Shown: positions 8,294-17,456, numbered from the stretch's first letter. The stretch: 64,000 nt of DNA from Pararhizobium sp. IMCC3301 (GCF_030758315.1 NZ_CP132336.1:2199001-2263000), one strand, 5' to 3'. The notes: a model not told the origin generated them from the sequence alone. Made by a program: numbers and translations.

Positions 8294-9205
8294 ATGGCAC
8301 AATTTCAAGGTATCTGGCCCGTCGCACCAACACCGTTCCACGCCGATGGCACAGTTGATGTTGAAGGCATGAAGCGCGTTCTGGACTGTATGATCGATCA
8401 GAATTCAGACGGCATCTGCATCCTGGCGAATTTTTCCGAGCAGTTTCTGATCACGGACGAGGAACGCAAGCTTCTCACTCGTGTCTCGCTGGAACATGTT
8501 GCAGGGCGCGTACCGGTGATCGTCACCATCAGTCATTTTGCCACCGATATTGTGGTCGCCCGGGCTGAGGAAGCCAAGACGCTGGGAGCCGCCATCGTGA
8601 TGATGATGCCGCCCTATCATGGCGCCTTGATGCGCGGCACCGCCGAACAGACTTTCCAGCAGTTTGCCCGTGTCGGCGAAGTCGGCATTCCGATCATGGT
8701 GCAGGACGCGCCCTTGTCCGGGGTTGATCTGCCGGTACCACTGCTGGTGAAAATGGCGCAGCAGATCGACATGCTGAAACTGTTCAAGATCGAATGCGCC
8801 CAGGCCGCCGCCAAACTGCGCGCCCTGATCGCCGCCGGCGGCAATGCAATTGAAGGACCTTTTGACGGCGAAGAGGCGATCACCCTGATGGCCGATCTGG
8901 ATGCCGGGGCGACAGGATCGATGACCTCGGCTATGATCCCCGATCAGATCAAACCCGTTATCACCGCCCATGCTGCAGGCGACCGCAGCGCCGCTCTGGC
9001 CCATTATGCGCGGGTCCTGCCTGCGGTGAATTTTGAAAACCGCCAATGCGGGTTTCGTTCAGCCAAGGCTGCAATGGTTGAGGGCGGCGTTATCAAATCC
9101 GATTTCTGCCGCCATCCCATTGCCCCCTTGCACAGCGACACGCGCGCGCAATTGCTCGAGCTGATCCGTCCGCTGGATCCGGTGGTTCTGAACTGGGGCA
9201 AATGA
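8294..9205 (+). CDS. DHDPS/NAL-family lyase, probably 2-keto-3-deoxy-pentonate dehydratase
   Basis: 303 residues. The (beta/alpha)8 aldolase fold starts with GIWPVAPTPFHADG, and the Schiff-base lysine is Lys165 in LFKIE. The segment MVQDAPLSG replaces the Tyr-containing motif found in true dihydrodipicolinate synthase, as I recall for L-2-keto-3-deoxyarabonate dehydratase, and the C-terminal ENRQCGFRSAKAAM fits that group too. Such enzymes turn the 2-keto-3-deoxy pentonate made by the upstream dehydratase into alpha-ketoglutarate semialdehyde, the substrate of the last operon enzyme. Retro-aldol activity giving pyruvate is the alternative. The gene ends one base before the GntR gene begins. 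Confidence 0.82.
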   Translation: MAQFQGIWPVAPTPFHADGTVDVEGMKRVLDCMIDQNSDGICILANFSEQFLITDEERKLLTRVSLEHVAGRVPVIVTISHFATDIVVARAEEAKTLGAAIVMMMPPYHGALMRGTAEQTFQQFARVGEVGIPIMVQDAPLSGVDLPVPLLVKMAQQIDMLKLFKIECAQAAAKLRALIAAGGNAIEGPFDGEEAITLMADLDAGATGSMTSAMIPDQIKPVITAHAAGDRSAALAHYARVLPAVNFENRQCGFRSAKAAMVEGGVIKSDFCRHPIAPLHSDTRAQLLELIRPLDPVVLNWGK

Positions 9206-9206
9206 C

Positions 9207-9938
9207 ATGAGCAAAGTTGTGAACCTGAAAGGACTGATGCAGACGGAAGGCGGCCTGTCGCGCAGTCTCAGCCTTGCAGAAGATGCCGCCCAGACCCTGC
9301 GCAGCATGATCCTTCTGGAAAAGCTGCCGCCCGGCATCAGCCTGCCCGAACGTGAATTGTCAGAAGCGCTCGGCATCAGTCGCACTCCGCTGCGCGAAGC
9401 CATCCGCCTGCTGGCCAATGAAGGCCTGGTGCAGTTCACTGCAGCGCGCCGGCCTTTCGTGGCAAATCCCACGCTTGATGAGATCAACAATTGCCTGCGC
9501 GTTCAGGGCGCTTTGGAAGCCGTCGCCGGAGAACTGGCCTGCGTCCGCGCCAGCGATGGCGAATTGCAGGAGATCGCAAAAATCAATCAAGCCATTGCCG
9601 AGATCAACACCGATGATGGCGATGGCAAACTGGCCGGATTTCAGGCGGACATGCGCTTTCACGAGGCAATTGTGCGGGCCGCAGGAAACCCGCCCCTTGC
9701 AGAGACCCACGCTGCCTACAACGCCCGCCTGTGGCGCGTCCGCTTCCTGTCTTCGCAACGCCGTGCCGGCCGCATAAGCACGCGCCAGGAACATTCAGAT
9801 ATTGTCGCCGCCCTGCTCGCCCGCGACGCAAGAGCTGCCGCCCGCGCACTCAAGGCCCATCTGAAAACTGCAGAAACAAACATTGCCCAGGCGCTCAGCG
9901 AACGCGAATCCGCCCGGATATCCGAAGAACAGGCTTGA
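9207..9938 (+). CDS. GntR-family regulator, FCD subfamily
   Basis: 243 residues. The winged helix (about residues 25-90) shows LPERELSEALGISRTPLREAIRLL, the classical GntR recognition region, and the C-terminal all-helical FCD domain (about 100-230) contains the pattern DMRFHEAIV with a metal/ligand-binding Asp and His. It is embedded between catabolic genes, so it most likely senses the sugar acid or a keto-deoxy intermediate. The GGTATACC-centred repeat at 4010-4027 is its likely operator. Confidence 0.9.
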   Translation: MSKVVNLKGLMQTEGGLSRSLSLAEDAAQTLRSMILLEKLPPGISLPERELSEALGISRTPLREAIRLLANEGLVQFTAARRPFVANPTLDEINNCLRVQGALEAVAGELACVRASDGELQEIAKINQAIAEINTDDGDGKLAGFQADMRFHEAIVRAAGNPPLAETHAAYNARLWRVRFLSSQRRAGRISTRQEHSDIVAALLARDARAAARALKAHLKTAETNIAQALSERESARISEEQA

Positions 9939-9940
9939 AT

Positions 9941-10942
9941 ATGACACGTCCCAGAATTGCAATTATTCCCGGCGATCCCTCCGGCATCGGCCCTGAACTG
10001 ATCGCCAAATTGCTCAACGAGGACGGCGTGCGCGCGGCAGCCGACATTTTGCTGGTCGGGGACGCCCATCTCTGGCAGCGCGGCGCCGAACAGGCCGCAC
10101 TGCCGGTTGAGCTTAATACGCTGAGCGAGGATGACGTGCCGCAATTCACCGGTCTTGCTCATCTCGATCTGCACACCATTGAGCCCGATGCTGTCGAGAT
10201 TGCAAAGATCACCATTGCCGGTGGCACAACCTCACTTCGCTGTCTCGACAAGGCGATGGATCTGGCGGTGGCGGGCCATGTCGACGGCATTCTGTTTGCG
10301 CCATTCAACAAGAGCGCAATGACGGCAGCCGGGCTGAACGCCGACGACGAGCACCGCTATATGGCGCGTTATCTCGGCTTTACCGGCTATCACAGCGAAA
10401 TCAATGTGCTTGATGAACTGATGACGACACGGGTCACCAGCCATATCGGCCTCAAGGACGTCGCTGCCAATATCACTCAGGCCGGCATTATCCGCGCTGT
10501 CAATCTGGCCGCCGAAACCCTGATCAGGGCCGGCAAGACCCGGCCTGCCATTGCTGTCGCAGCGCTTAATCCGCATGCCGGCGACAATGGCAAATTCGGC
10601 CGTGAGGAAATCGATATTCTCGAACCGGCAGTGCGCGCCTGTCAGGCCCGGCAGATGGATGTCACCGGGCCATGGCCATCAGACACGGTGTTTCTCAAAG
10701 CCAGACGCGGCGAGGTCGATGCGGTTGTCACCATGTATCACGATCAGGGACAGATCGCGATCAAGCTGCTGGGCTTTGAACGTGGCGTGACCTTGGCCGG
10801 CGGCCTGCCCTTCCCGATTGCCACACCGGCCCATGGCACTGCCTTTGATATTGCCGGTCAGAACAAGGCCAATATTGGCGCCACCCGCCAGGCCTTTAAC
10901 CTGCTGCTGCGCATGGCCAGCAGACAGCGCGCCGCGCACTGA
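9941..10942 (+). CDS. PdxA-family 4-phospho-hydroxyacid dehydrogenase (PdxA2-like)
   Basis: 333 residues from ATG 9941, two bases after the GntR stop. Family motifs are IIPGDPSGIGPE at residues 8-19 and three putative metal-binding histidines in SHIGLKDV, NPHAGDNGKFG and MYHDQGQ (His267). Unlike biosynthetic PdxA, the position of the usual GHTE motif reads DDEHRYMA, so a catabolic paralogue is more likely. Catabolic PdxA2 proteins oxidise 4-phospho-D-threonate or -D-erythronate together with a DUF1537 kinase, but no such kinase is present here. Its role in this operon is therefore unexplained. Confidence 0.82.
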   Translation: MTRPRIAIIPGDPSGIGPELIAKLLNEDGVRAAADILLVGDAHLWQRGAEQAALPVELNTLSEDDVPQFTGLAHLDLHTIEPDAVEIAKITIAGGTTSLRCLDKAMDLAVAGHVDGILFAPFNKSAMTAAGLNADDEHRYMARYLGFTGYHSEINVLDELMTTRVTSHIGLKDVAANITQAGIIRAVNLAAETLIRAGKTRPAIAVAALNPHAGDNGKFGREEIDILEPAVRACQARQMDVTGPWPSDTVFLKARRGEVDAVVTMYHDQGQIAIKLLGFERGVTLAGGLPFPIATPAHGTAFDIAGQNKANIGATRQAFNLLLRMASRQRAAH

Positions 10943-10983
10943 TTTCAAATTCAAATCCTGGCAACAGGAGCAAAGGACCTATA

Positions 10984-12495
10984 ATGCTACATGGTAAGAA
11001 CCTGATTGATGGCCGCTGGACCGGATCGAACGAAACCGTCGCATCGGCAGATCTCGACGGATTTGCATTTGCCCAGGCCACCACAGACCAGATCAATGAG
11101 GCCTGCACTGCCGCCCGCGCCGCGTTTCGCCCGTTCAGCCGGACGCCAAGGCCGGAGCGCGCCGCTTTTCTGCAAGCCATCGCCGAGGAAATCGATGTGC
11201 TGGGCGATGAAATCACCAAAACCGGTGTTCGTGAGACCGGTCTGCCGGAAGCGCGCTTTGCCGGCGAGCGTGGCCGCACCACGGCTCAGCTGCGCATGTT
11301 TGCCGAGCTGATTTCAAACGATGATTTTCTTGATATCCGCATCGACAAGGAACTGCCGGACCGCCAGCCGCTGCCGCGTCCCGATCTGCGCCTGACCCAC
11401 AGAGCCATTGGTCCCGTCGCGGTGTTCGGTGCATCAAATTTTCCGCTCGCCTTTTCCACGGCAGGGGGCGACACCGCTTCGGCGCTGGCCGCCGGCTGCC
11501 CGGTGATTGTCAAAGGCCATGGCGCTCATGCCGGCGTTGCGGAACTCGTTGCACAGGCGATTGCCAGTGCGATCAAAGCCTGCGGCCTGCCCGCAGCCAC
11601 CTTCCAGTTTCTGCAAGGCGCGGGTCCGCGGGTCGGCATTGAGCTGGTGCAAAACCCCGAAATCCGCGCAGTCGGTTTCACCGGCTCGCTGAAAGCCGGC
11701 CGGGCGCTTTATGATCTGTGTCACAACCGCCCGCAGCCGATCCCGTTCTATGGTGAGCTGGGTTCGGTCAATCCGGTGTTTTGCCTGCCTGGGGCCATGA
11801 CAGCGCGGGCTGCGGAAATCGGCACCGGATGGGCCGGGTCTCTGACCATGGGGGCCGGGCAATTCTGCACCAATCCCGGCGTTCTGATTGCAGTTAAAGA
11901 TACGGCCTTCGGTGCCCTGCAGGCCGCCGCTGCAGAAGCGCTTGAGGCAACCGCTGATCAAAAAATGCTGACCGAGGCAATCGGCTCGGCCTATCATCAG
12001 GGCGTGGCCGGTTTTGCCGCTCAAATGGAAGCGGTCACCGGGATCGATACAGTCCCCGGCAGCGGCGACAACCGCCAGGCCAGCCCGGCCGCTTTTCGCA
12101 TCGATGCAGCAAGCTGGATGGCGAACCCCGCCTTGCAACATGAAGTTTTTGGCGCTGTTGGGATTTTCGTCGAATGCGATGATAGCGAGCAGATGTTGGA
12201 GCTCGCCAATGCGCTTGAAGGCCAGCTGACGATCACATTACAGCTGGATGAGGGCGACGAGGGTCTGGCCGCGCGGATGCTTCCCGTACTTGAAGAAAAG
12301 GCCGGACGCCTGCTCTGCAACGGCTTTCCCACCGGCGTGGAAGTAAGCGCAGCGATGATGCATGGCGGACCTTATCCGGCCAGCACCGATATCCGCGCAA
12401 CTTCGGTCGGATCTTTGGCTATTGTGCGCTGGTTGCGGCCTGTTTCCTTTCAGAACTTCCCGCGATCCCTGCTCCCAGTGGAACTGGCAGGTTAG
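10984..12495 (+). CDS. Alpha-ketoglutarate semialdehyde dehydrogenase (aldehyde dehydrogenase family)
   Basis: 503 residues. Aldehyde dehydrogenase hallmarks are the Rossmann loop GFTGSLKAGRAL, the general base Glu258 in YGELGSVNP and the nucleophile Cys295 in GAGQFCTNPG. The N-terminus LIDGRWTGS and the Gly-Glu-Leu-Gly-Ser-Val-Asn-Pro block are those of NADP-dependent KGSA dehydrogenases, which make 2-oxoglutarate from the product of pentonate or glucarate dehydration. It closes the operon and supports a pathway that delivers the carbon skeleton to the TCA cycle. A ribosome site (AGGAGCAAAGGA) precedes the ATG. Confidence 0.88.
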   Translation: MLHGKNLIDGRWTGSNETVASADLDGFAFAQATTDQINEACTAARAAFRPFSRTPRPERAAFLQAIAEEIDVLGDEITKTGVRETGLPEARFAGERGRTTAQLRMFAELISNDDFLDIRIDKELPDRQPLPRPDLRLTHRAIGPVAVFGASNFPLAFSTAGGDTASALAAGCPVIVKGHGAHAGVAELVAQAIASAIKACGLPAATFQFLQGAGPRVGIELVQNPEIRAVGFTGSLKAGRALYDLCHNRPQPIPFYGELGSVNPVFCLPGAMTARAAEIGTGWAGSLTMGAGQFCTNPGVLIAVKDTAFGALQAAAAEALEATADQKMLTEAIGSAYHQGVAGFAAQMEAVTGIDTVPGSGDNRQASPAAFRIDAASWMANPALQHEVFGAVGIFVECDDSEQMLELANALEGQLTITLQLDEGDEGLAARMLPVLEEKAGRLLCNGFPTGVEVSAAMMHGGPYPASTDIRATSVGSLAIVRWLRPVSFQNFPRSLLPVELAG

Positions 12496-12504
12496 GCCTA
12501 CAAC

Positions 12505-13458
12505 TCAAACACTATCTTGGGTGTCGCGCTTATGTGAGGCGAGAGCCATCAGCCGCCGGTCGCGCCAGCGCGTCCGGTCACGCAATGCATCCCGGCTGAG
12601 CACCTGATTTCGCTCCGCTTCCACGCGGTCGATCAACTCCTCGCTCCACGGCTGCGGGTCCGTGCGTTCGCGGGCAAGCTCCAGATAGAGATCACCAAGC
12701 CGGTGGGCATAATCTGCCACGCCGCCCGGCGCGTTCAGATCGATGGTTTCAAACGGGCCCATGAAGGACCAGCGCAGCCCCAGGCCTTTCGACACGGTTG
12801 CATCGATATCTTCAACCGAGCAGTAGCCTTCATCAAACAGCGCCCAGGCCTCTCTCAGCAGAGCGCCCTGAAGCCGGTTCAGGACAAATCCGTTGACTTC
12901 ACGGTTGATGCGGATCGGGTGTTGCCCAACCTGCTGCATCAGCAGATACGCGGCGTCAACGCTCTGCGCACTGGTCCAGGCTGCCGGAACCAGTTCCACA
13001 AGCGGCACCAGATAGGGCGGGTTTACCGGATGGGCCACAAGACAGCGCGGCGAGATTGACAACCCTTCGGTAAATTGCGACGCCGGAATGCCGGACGACG
13101 AAGAGCCGACAATCGTGTCCGGTCCCAGCAACCCGTCCAACTCGGCATAAAGCGCGCGTTTGACGTCCACCTGTTCCAGCACGGATTCCTGCACATAGCT
13201 GACATCTCGCACCGCCTCGGCCAGTGTCGCTGCCAGGGTAATGCGAGCGCTGACCGCATCAGCATCTTCCAGCAATTCGAAACTGACAAGATCAGCCAGG
13301 ATCGTTTCGAGTTGCCCGGGAAGCTCCTCCATGATCCGCTCACTGTGGTCGAACACGTTGACGCGGCATCCGGCACGGGCAAAGACGATGGCCCAGCCAA
13401 GACCGACAAGACCGGCCCCGACAATTGCAATAGACTTTTCGGCAGCTTCCCCGCTCAT
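12505..13458 (-). CDS. 3-hydroxyacyl-CoA-dehydrogenase-family protein, L-gulonate 3-dehydrogenase/carnitine dehydrogenase-like
   Basis: 317 residues from ATG 13458; an in-frame TTG at 13464 is less likely. The N-terminal NAD domain begins IAIVGAGLVGLGWA (residues 10-23) and the central block has AHPVNPPYLVPLVEL, with the catalytic His of the family, then NREVNGFVLNRLQ opening the helical dimer domain. The single-domain size and the sequence GLGLRWSFMGPFETIDLN are characteristic of lambda-crystallin/L-gulonate 3-dehydrogenase and L-carnitine dehydrogenase proteins, which oxidise a 3-hydroxy acid to a 3-keto acid. It starts just after the MBL gene stop and is the last gene of a leftward unit with a LacI regulator. 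Confidence 0.85.
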   Translation of the reverse strand: MSGEAAEKSIAIVGAGLVGLGWAIVFARAGCRVNVFDHSERIMEELPGQLETILADLVSFELLEDADAVSARITLAATLAEAVRDVSYVQESVLEQVDVKRALYAELDGLLGPDTIVGSSSSGIPASQFTEGLSISPRCLVAHPVNPPYLVPLVELVPAAWTSAQSVDAAYLLMQQVGQHPIRINREVNGFVLNRLQGALLREAWALFDEGYCSVEDIDATVSKGLGLRWSFMGPFETIDLNAPGGVADYAHRLGDLYLELARERTDPQPWSEELIDRVEAERNQVLSRDALRDRTRWRDRRLMALASHKRDTQDSV

Positions 13459-13460
13459 CT

Positions 13461-14348
13461 TCAACTCACAATCGATTTTGCATCATCTGCCAGGCAGATT
13501 TCGCTGATGCGCAGCTTTTCATCGGTGATGCGTGAGGGAAAGCGCTCCGCCAGCCGCTCTTCGTGAATCGGGATCACGCGCTTGTCGTCATAACTGGTCT
13601 GCTTCATCATTTCTTCGGTCGCGAGGATCAAATTCATCTGGCTGCCCAGCGCCAGCCCGACCGGCGTATACATCGTATCAACGCCGACCACCGATCCGTC
13701 ACCGGCCAGATTGTCGAACTGATACACAAGATCGCCGGCCAGAACCCAGACATCTTCCGATGCGGCCAGCCCGTCATTGCGCACCGTCACCCACATTGAT
13801 CCGAAAGTATGGCTGTCGCGGGCGACATGCAGGTCAACGCCGGGCAGTACATTTTCCACCGAACCGTCAACCACAGTCAGCCGACCGGCCGCTGCCAGCC
13901 CGACGCCACGAAGAATATCGCCTGGATCAACAGCAATCATCATCCAGCGCATGCGCTCGGGCAAGGACATCGCCCAGACCCATTTTTCAATCTCGTCGCG
14001 CTGAATGTAGAAGGTCGCATTGGGGAAATCTTCGACATTCCCGAAATGGTCGAAATGCGCATGGGTGATAAATACCGTATCGACATCTTCCGGTGTCAGG
14101 CCGCATTCCGCAAGCACCACCTTTGGCGAGCGCCAGTTTTCAACGCCGAATTTATCGCCCAGATGCTTGCCGAAATCCTTGTCATTATAGCCCACATCTA
14201 CCAGCGCTACATGGTCCTTGCTGCGCAGCAGGACGTAGCAATATGGCAGTTTTACATAGCCTTCATTATGGGCGCCATACAGAACGCCGCTCTTGTGATA
14301 TTCCGGGACATAACAATACTCCAGAACATGAATCGAATAATCGGCCAT
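13461..14348 (-). CDS. MBL-fold hydrolase, AttM/AiiA-like N-acyl-homoserine-lactonase family
   Basis: 295 residues from ATG 14348, supported by GGGAGAAA just upstream. The dinuclear metal motif is THAHFDHFGN (HxHxDH), with later histidines in DSHTFGSM and IPIHEERL and the bridging Asp in VLAGDLVY. This group opens lactone rings; quorum-signal lactonases belong to it, but sugar or hydroxy-acid lactonases do too. Given its place between a LacI regulator and a 3-hydroxyacid dehydrogenase, hydrolysis of a lactone formed by the HpsN-like dehydrogenase is the better guess. Its start overlaps the stop of the upstream unknown gene (TAATG). Confidence 0.87.
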   Translation of the reverse strand: MADYSIHVLEYCYVPEYHKSGVLYGAHNEGYVKLPYCYVLLRSKDHVALVDVGYNDKDFGKHLGDKFGVENWRSPKVVLAECGLTPEDVDTVFITHAHFDHFGNVEDFPNATFYIQRDEIEKWVWAMSLPERMRWMMIAVDPGDILRGVGLAAAGRLTVVDGSVENVLPGVDLHVARDSHTFGSMWVTVRNDGLAASEDVWVLAGDLVYQFDNLAGDGSVVGVDTMYTPVGLALGSQMNLILATEEMMKQTSYDDKRVIPIHEERLAERFPSRITDEKLRISEICLADDAKSIVS

Positions 14349-14935
14349 TAGGTTTCTCCCTGGTTGTGTGTGGGCCGTTGGCTTCTTGCCGATGCGCCGC
14401 ATGTGCAGCAGGCATGGCTGAAATCCACCGGTGTGATGTTGGCGTTCGGCACCGCAGTGCCGACCAGCAATTGCTGAATGGCCTGCAAGCGCTGCAGAAT
14501 TATCATGACATCCTGGCGCCGTTGCGCCGCATCCCTGGTCACCGACAAGGTGTCGGTATCCATTGCCAGTTGCTGCAATTGAGCAGCAAGATGACCCATC
14601 GCCTTGAAGTGCTGATTGGCCTCGGCTGGCGGTTTTATCGCCTGCAGCCGCTCGCTGGCTTCAGCCAGTTGATCGCAAGCCGTTGTCCACATCTGGTGAT
14701 CCAGCGACAGCGCCGGCTGTTTTGCATTCATGGCCAACAGCAAAATTCCGCCGAACTGCGCCACAATGCGGCACAGGGCGGCGTAGATCGGGCTGATCTC
14801 GGCCAGATAGCTGACCACCGCTTCATCGTCATAACCGACGGCAATCAGCACGTCAGGCGAAGACATCTGCGGAACCGCCCAGATATCGCAATGGGCATCA
14901 TGCAGGGGTCCCGGTTTTTGGGCGCTTGCGGTCAT
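14348..14935 (-). CDS. Unknown, mainly helical protein coupled to LacI and MBL genes
   Basis: 195 residues; I do not recognise a family. The sequence is rich in Ala, Gln and Leu, with long helix-like stretches (about residues 45-165, many heptad-like Leu/Ile) and a short C-terminal cysteine cluster HACCTCG near residue 175. There is no signal peptide or clear membrane segment, although CRIVAQFGGILLLAM (about residues 55-69) is hydrophobic. The start codon overlaps the LacI stop (ATGA) and the stop overlaps the MBL start (TAATG), so it is translated from the same message and is very likely a real gene. A sensor, chaperone or helical metal protein are all open possibilities. Confidence 0.7.
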   Translation of the reverse strand: MTASAQKPGPLHDAHCDIWAVPQMSSPDVLIAVGYDDEAVVSYLAEISPIYAALCRIVAQFGGILLLAMNAKQPALSLDHQMWTTACDQLAEASERLQAIKPPAEANQHFKAMGHLAAQLQQLAMDTDTLSVTRDAAQRRQDVMIILQRLQAIQQLLVGTAVPNANITPVDFSHACCTCGASARSQRPTHNQGET

Positions 14936-15993
14936 CCCTCAGAGTGCTCCTCTAAACGGGCGGAACCGCGTATGATCAGCCGGCCGGGAACGAATTGCTC
15001 GTTCGGAGTGGTATCGACGCCGGGCAGAAGCCGCTCGATTTCCGCAATCAGAAGTTCGATCATGGCGTTGACGGGCTGACGTACGGTCGTCAGATTGTGC
15101 GACGGCCAGTTTGCCATCGCAATATCATCAAAGCCGATTACCGAAACGTCTTGCGGCACAGTCAGGCCAAGCTCGCGATGAGCTGCATCCATGGCACCGA
15201 TTGCCAGCAGATCATTGGCGCAGAACACCGCGTCCGGAGTGTCAGGGCCTTCGAATAATTGCTTCATTCCGCGATAGCCGGTCTCATAGGAGAAATCGCC
15301 ACCGGTGATAATCCGGGGTGCGTCCAGCCCGGCGTCCCGGCAGCCTTGCTGAAAGCCGCGCATGCGGTCAACATTGGTGCTGGCATCATCATAGCCGGAA
15401 ATATAGGCCAGCCGGCGGTGGTTGGCCGCTGCAAGGCGCATTGCCACCATATGCCCGCCATTGACGTTATCGCAGCACACCGCACTGGCGTGGCTGCCGG
15501 TCACATAGCGGTTGAACAGAATCACCGGGGTGCGGCCGTCGACGCATGTTTTTACTGTCTCCGATGACATCGTCGCGGCCAGTACAATGACGATATCCGG
15601 ATTGTATTGCTGCAGAACTTTCAATCCGTCATCAATGTCGGTTTCCGCATCCGAGGTGAACAGCATGGTGTGCAGGCCGAATTCGTGCAGACGCCGTGTC
15701 AGCTTCATCACCACTTCGGGATAAAACGGGTTTGTGATGTTTGAGGTCAGCAGCGCGGCGATACGGCTGCGCTGGGTGATCAGGCCGCGCGCGAACAAAT
15801 TGGGTGAATAGCCCATATGCGCCGCCTGCTGCAGCACTTTCTCTCTGGTCTTGTCAGCAATTGTTGAATCATTGCTGAAAGCGCGGGACACGGTGGCAAT
15901 GGAGACGCCCATTTCGCGGGCGATATCCTTGACAGTCACTCGGGGACTGTTTGTCTGCGGCTTGGCAGTCAGAGTCATAACGGGTTCGTTCAT
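14932..15993 (-). CDS. LacI-family transcriptional regulator of the ABC sugar cluster
   Basis: 353 residues. The helix-turn-helix VTVKDIAREMGVSIATVSRAF and the hinge YSPNLFARGL are typical; a periplasmic-binding-like sensor domain follows (about residues 75-345) with FCANDLLAIGAMDAA and VIGFDD. GAGGT precedes the ATG. It sits downstream of the HpsN-like gene and is followed by three overlapping genes. The LacI-type operators at 18834, 22474 and 22495 in front of the transport genes are its likely targets. Confidence 0.93.
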   Translation of the reverse strand: MNEPVMTLTAKPQTNSPRVTVKDIAREMGVSIATVSRAFSNDSTIADKTREKVLQQAAHMGYSPNLFARGLITQRSRIAALLTSNITNPFYPEVVMKLTRRLHEFGLHTMLFTSDAETDIDDGLKVLQQYNPDIVIVLAATMSSETVKTCVDGRTPVILFNRYVTGSHASAVCCDNVNGGHMVAMRLAAANHRRLAYISGYDDASTNVDRMRGFQQGCRDAGLDAPRIITGGDFSYETGYRGMKQLFEGPDTPDAVFCANDLLAIGAMDAAHRELGLTVPQDVSVIGFDDIAMANWPSHNLTTVRQPVNAMIELLIAEIERLLPGVDTTPNEQFVPGRLIIRGSARLEEHSEG

Positions 15994-16055
15994 ATCGGGA
16001 CCTCAAAATCGGCAATATTCAGGGCGCAGACCAATTCATCATCCGCACCCCAAGC

Positions 16056-17375
16056 CTATTTAATGGGTTTTGCCGCCTCTCCATAGCCTACATTCTGGCG
16101 GCCATAGCGCCTGACCCTGACATTGGCCTGTTCGGCATGGCCGACAAAGCCTTCCAGCAGGCAGAGCCGCGAGCAATACGAGCCAATGCTGGCGGCAGCC
16201 TCATCGGTGGTGATCTTCTGATAGGAATGGGTTTTCAGAAACTTGCCGACCCAAAGACCGCCGGTATAGCGCCCCGCCTTTTTGGTCGGCAGGGTGTGAT
16301 TGGTGCCGATCACCTTGTCGCCATTGGCAACATTGGTGCGCACCCCCAGAAACAGCGCGCCATAGGACTGCATATTATCGAGGAACCAGTCATCGCGATC
16401 CGTCATCACCTGAACATGTTCAGAGGCAATATCATTGGCCACATCCAGCATTTCCTCATAGCTGTCGCAGACAATCACCTCGCCATAATCCTGCCAGCTG
16501 ACAGAGGCGGTATCGGCGGTTGGCAGGATCTGCAGCAGCCGCTCGATTTCCGCCAGTGTCTCGTCCGCCAGCTTGCGTGAATTGGTCACCAGAATTGCCG
16601 GGGAATTATAGCCGTGCTCGGCCTGCCCCAGCAGATCGGTAGCGCAGATTTCCGCATCCACCGTCTCATCGGCAATCACCATGGTTTCCGTGGGACCGGC
16701 AAACAGATCAATTCCGACACGGCCGTAAAGCTGCCGCTTGGCTTCAGCGACAAAGGCATTGCCCGGCCCGACCAGCATGTGCACCGGCTCAATGGTTTGC
16801 GTGCCGATGGCCATCGCCCCGACCGCCTGAATACCGCCCATCACATAAATCTCATGGGCCCCGCCCAGATGCATCGCCGCAATCACCGCCGGGTTAGGCT
16901 CGCCCTTGAAAGGCGGCGTGGCGGCAATGATCCGCGGCACACCGGCAACCGATGCCGTCGCCACCGACATATGCGCAGAGGCAACCATCGGAAACTTGCC
17001 GCCCGGCACATAGCAGCCCACCGACTGCACCGGGATGTTCTTGTGTCCCAGAATGACGCCCGGCAGGGTTTCGATCTCGATATCAAGCATTGAATCGCGC
17101 TGCGCCTGGGCAAAATTGCGTACCTGGGCCTGGGCAAATTTGAGATCTTCCATATCGCGTGCACTGACCCGCGCCATCAGCGCTTCGATCTCCGACGGGC
17201 TCAGCTTGAAGGAGGCAGGCGAATAGGAATCAAACTGCTCGCTCATCTCCCGCACCGCCACATCGCCGCGTTGCTCGATATCGCTCAGCGCCGCCTCGAC
17301 CACACTGCGCACCTTGGCATCATCTTGTGATCGTTCAGCGTCGGGTTTGCCCCGTTTCAGATACTCAATTGCCAT
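16056..17375 (-). CDS. Histidinol-dehydrogenase-family enzyme, HpsN-like
   Basis: 439 residues from ATG 17375, preceded by AAAGGAAAA. The family blocks are [43 protein letters not shown] with the zinc-binding Gln/His, SEHVQVMTD with the catalytic Glu-His and THSYQKIT near the end. True HisD would be expected in a his operon; here the gene follows a sugar-type binding protein. HpsN oxidises 2,3-dihydroxypropane-1-sulfonate to sulfolactate in two steps, so this protein probably oxidises a primary alcohol to an acid with NAD. Whether the substrate is a sulfonate or another polyol is not visible. Confidence 0.85.
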   Translation of the reverse strand: MAIEYLKRGKPDAERSQDDAKVRSVVEAALSDIEQRGDVAVREMSEQFDSYSPASFKLSPSEIEALMARVSARDMEDLKFAQAQVRNFAQAQRDSMLDIEIETLPGVILGHKNIPVQSVGCYVPGGKFPMVASAHMSVATASVAGVPRIIAATPPFKGEPNPAVIAAMHLGGAHEIYVMGGIQAVGAMAIGTQTIEPVHMLVGPGNAFVAEAKRQLYGRVGIDLFAGPTETMVIADETVDAEICATDLLGQAEHGYNSPAILVTNSRKLADETLAEIERLLQILPTADTASVSWQDYGEVIVCDSYEEMLDVANDIASEHVQVMTDRDDWFLDNMQSYGALFLGVRTNVANGDKVIGTNHTLPTKKAGRYTGGLWVGKFLKTHSYQKITTDEAAASIGSYCSRLCLLEGFVGHAEQANVRVRRYGRQNVGYGEAAKPIK

Positions 17376-17456
17376 ATGGTTTTCCTTTACCGGATAATCA
17401 TTTTTGAAAGACTGTGCCCGCCGCCGCATGTTCGGTTGCCGCGGCGGGCATCAGAC

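Noticed and set aside
13461-14348. Quorum-quenching lactonase as the function of the MBL protein
   Set aside because: The fold allows it, but the catabolic neighbours and coupling to a LacI regulator favour a metabolic lactone; no LuxI/LuxR gene is present.
14093-15079. A 328-codon plus-strand frame opposite the unknown gene and MBL/LacI genes
   Set aside because: The minus-strand genes overlap one another precisely (ATGA, TAATG) and include recognisable families; the plus frame has a Cys/Arg-rich composition typical of a shadow.
16056-17375. Histidine biosynthesis hisD
   Set aside because: No other his gene is near; it follows a sugar-type ABC binding protein and precedes a LacI regulator, which fits the HpsN-like branch.
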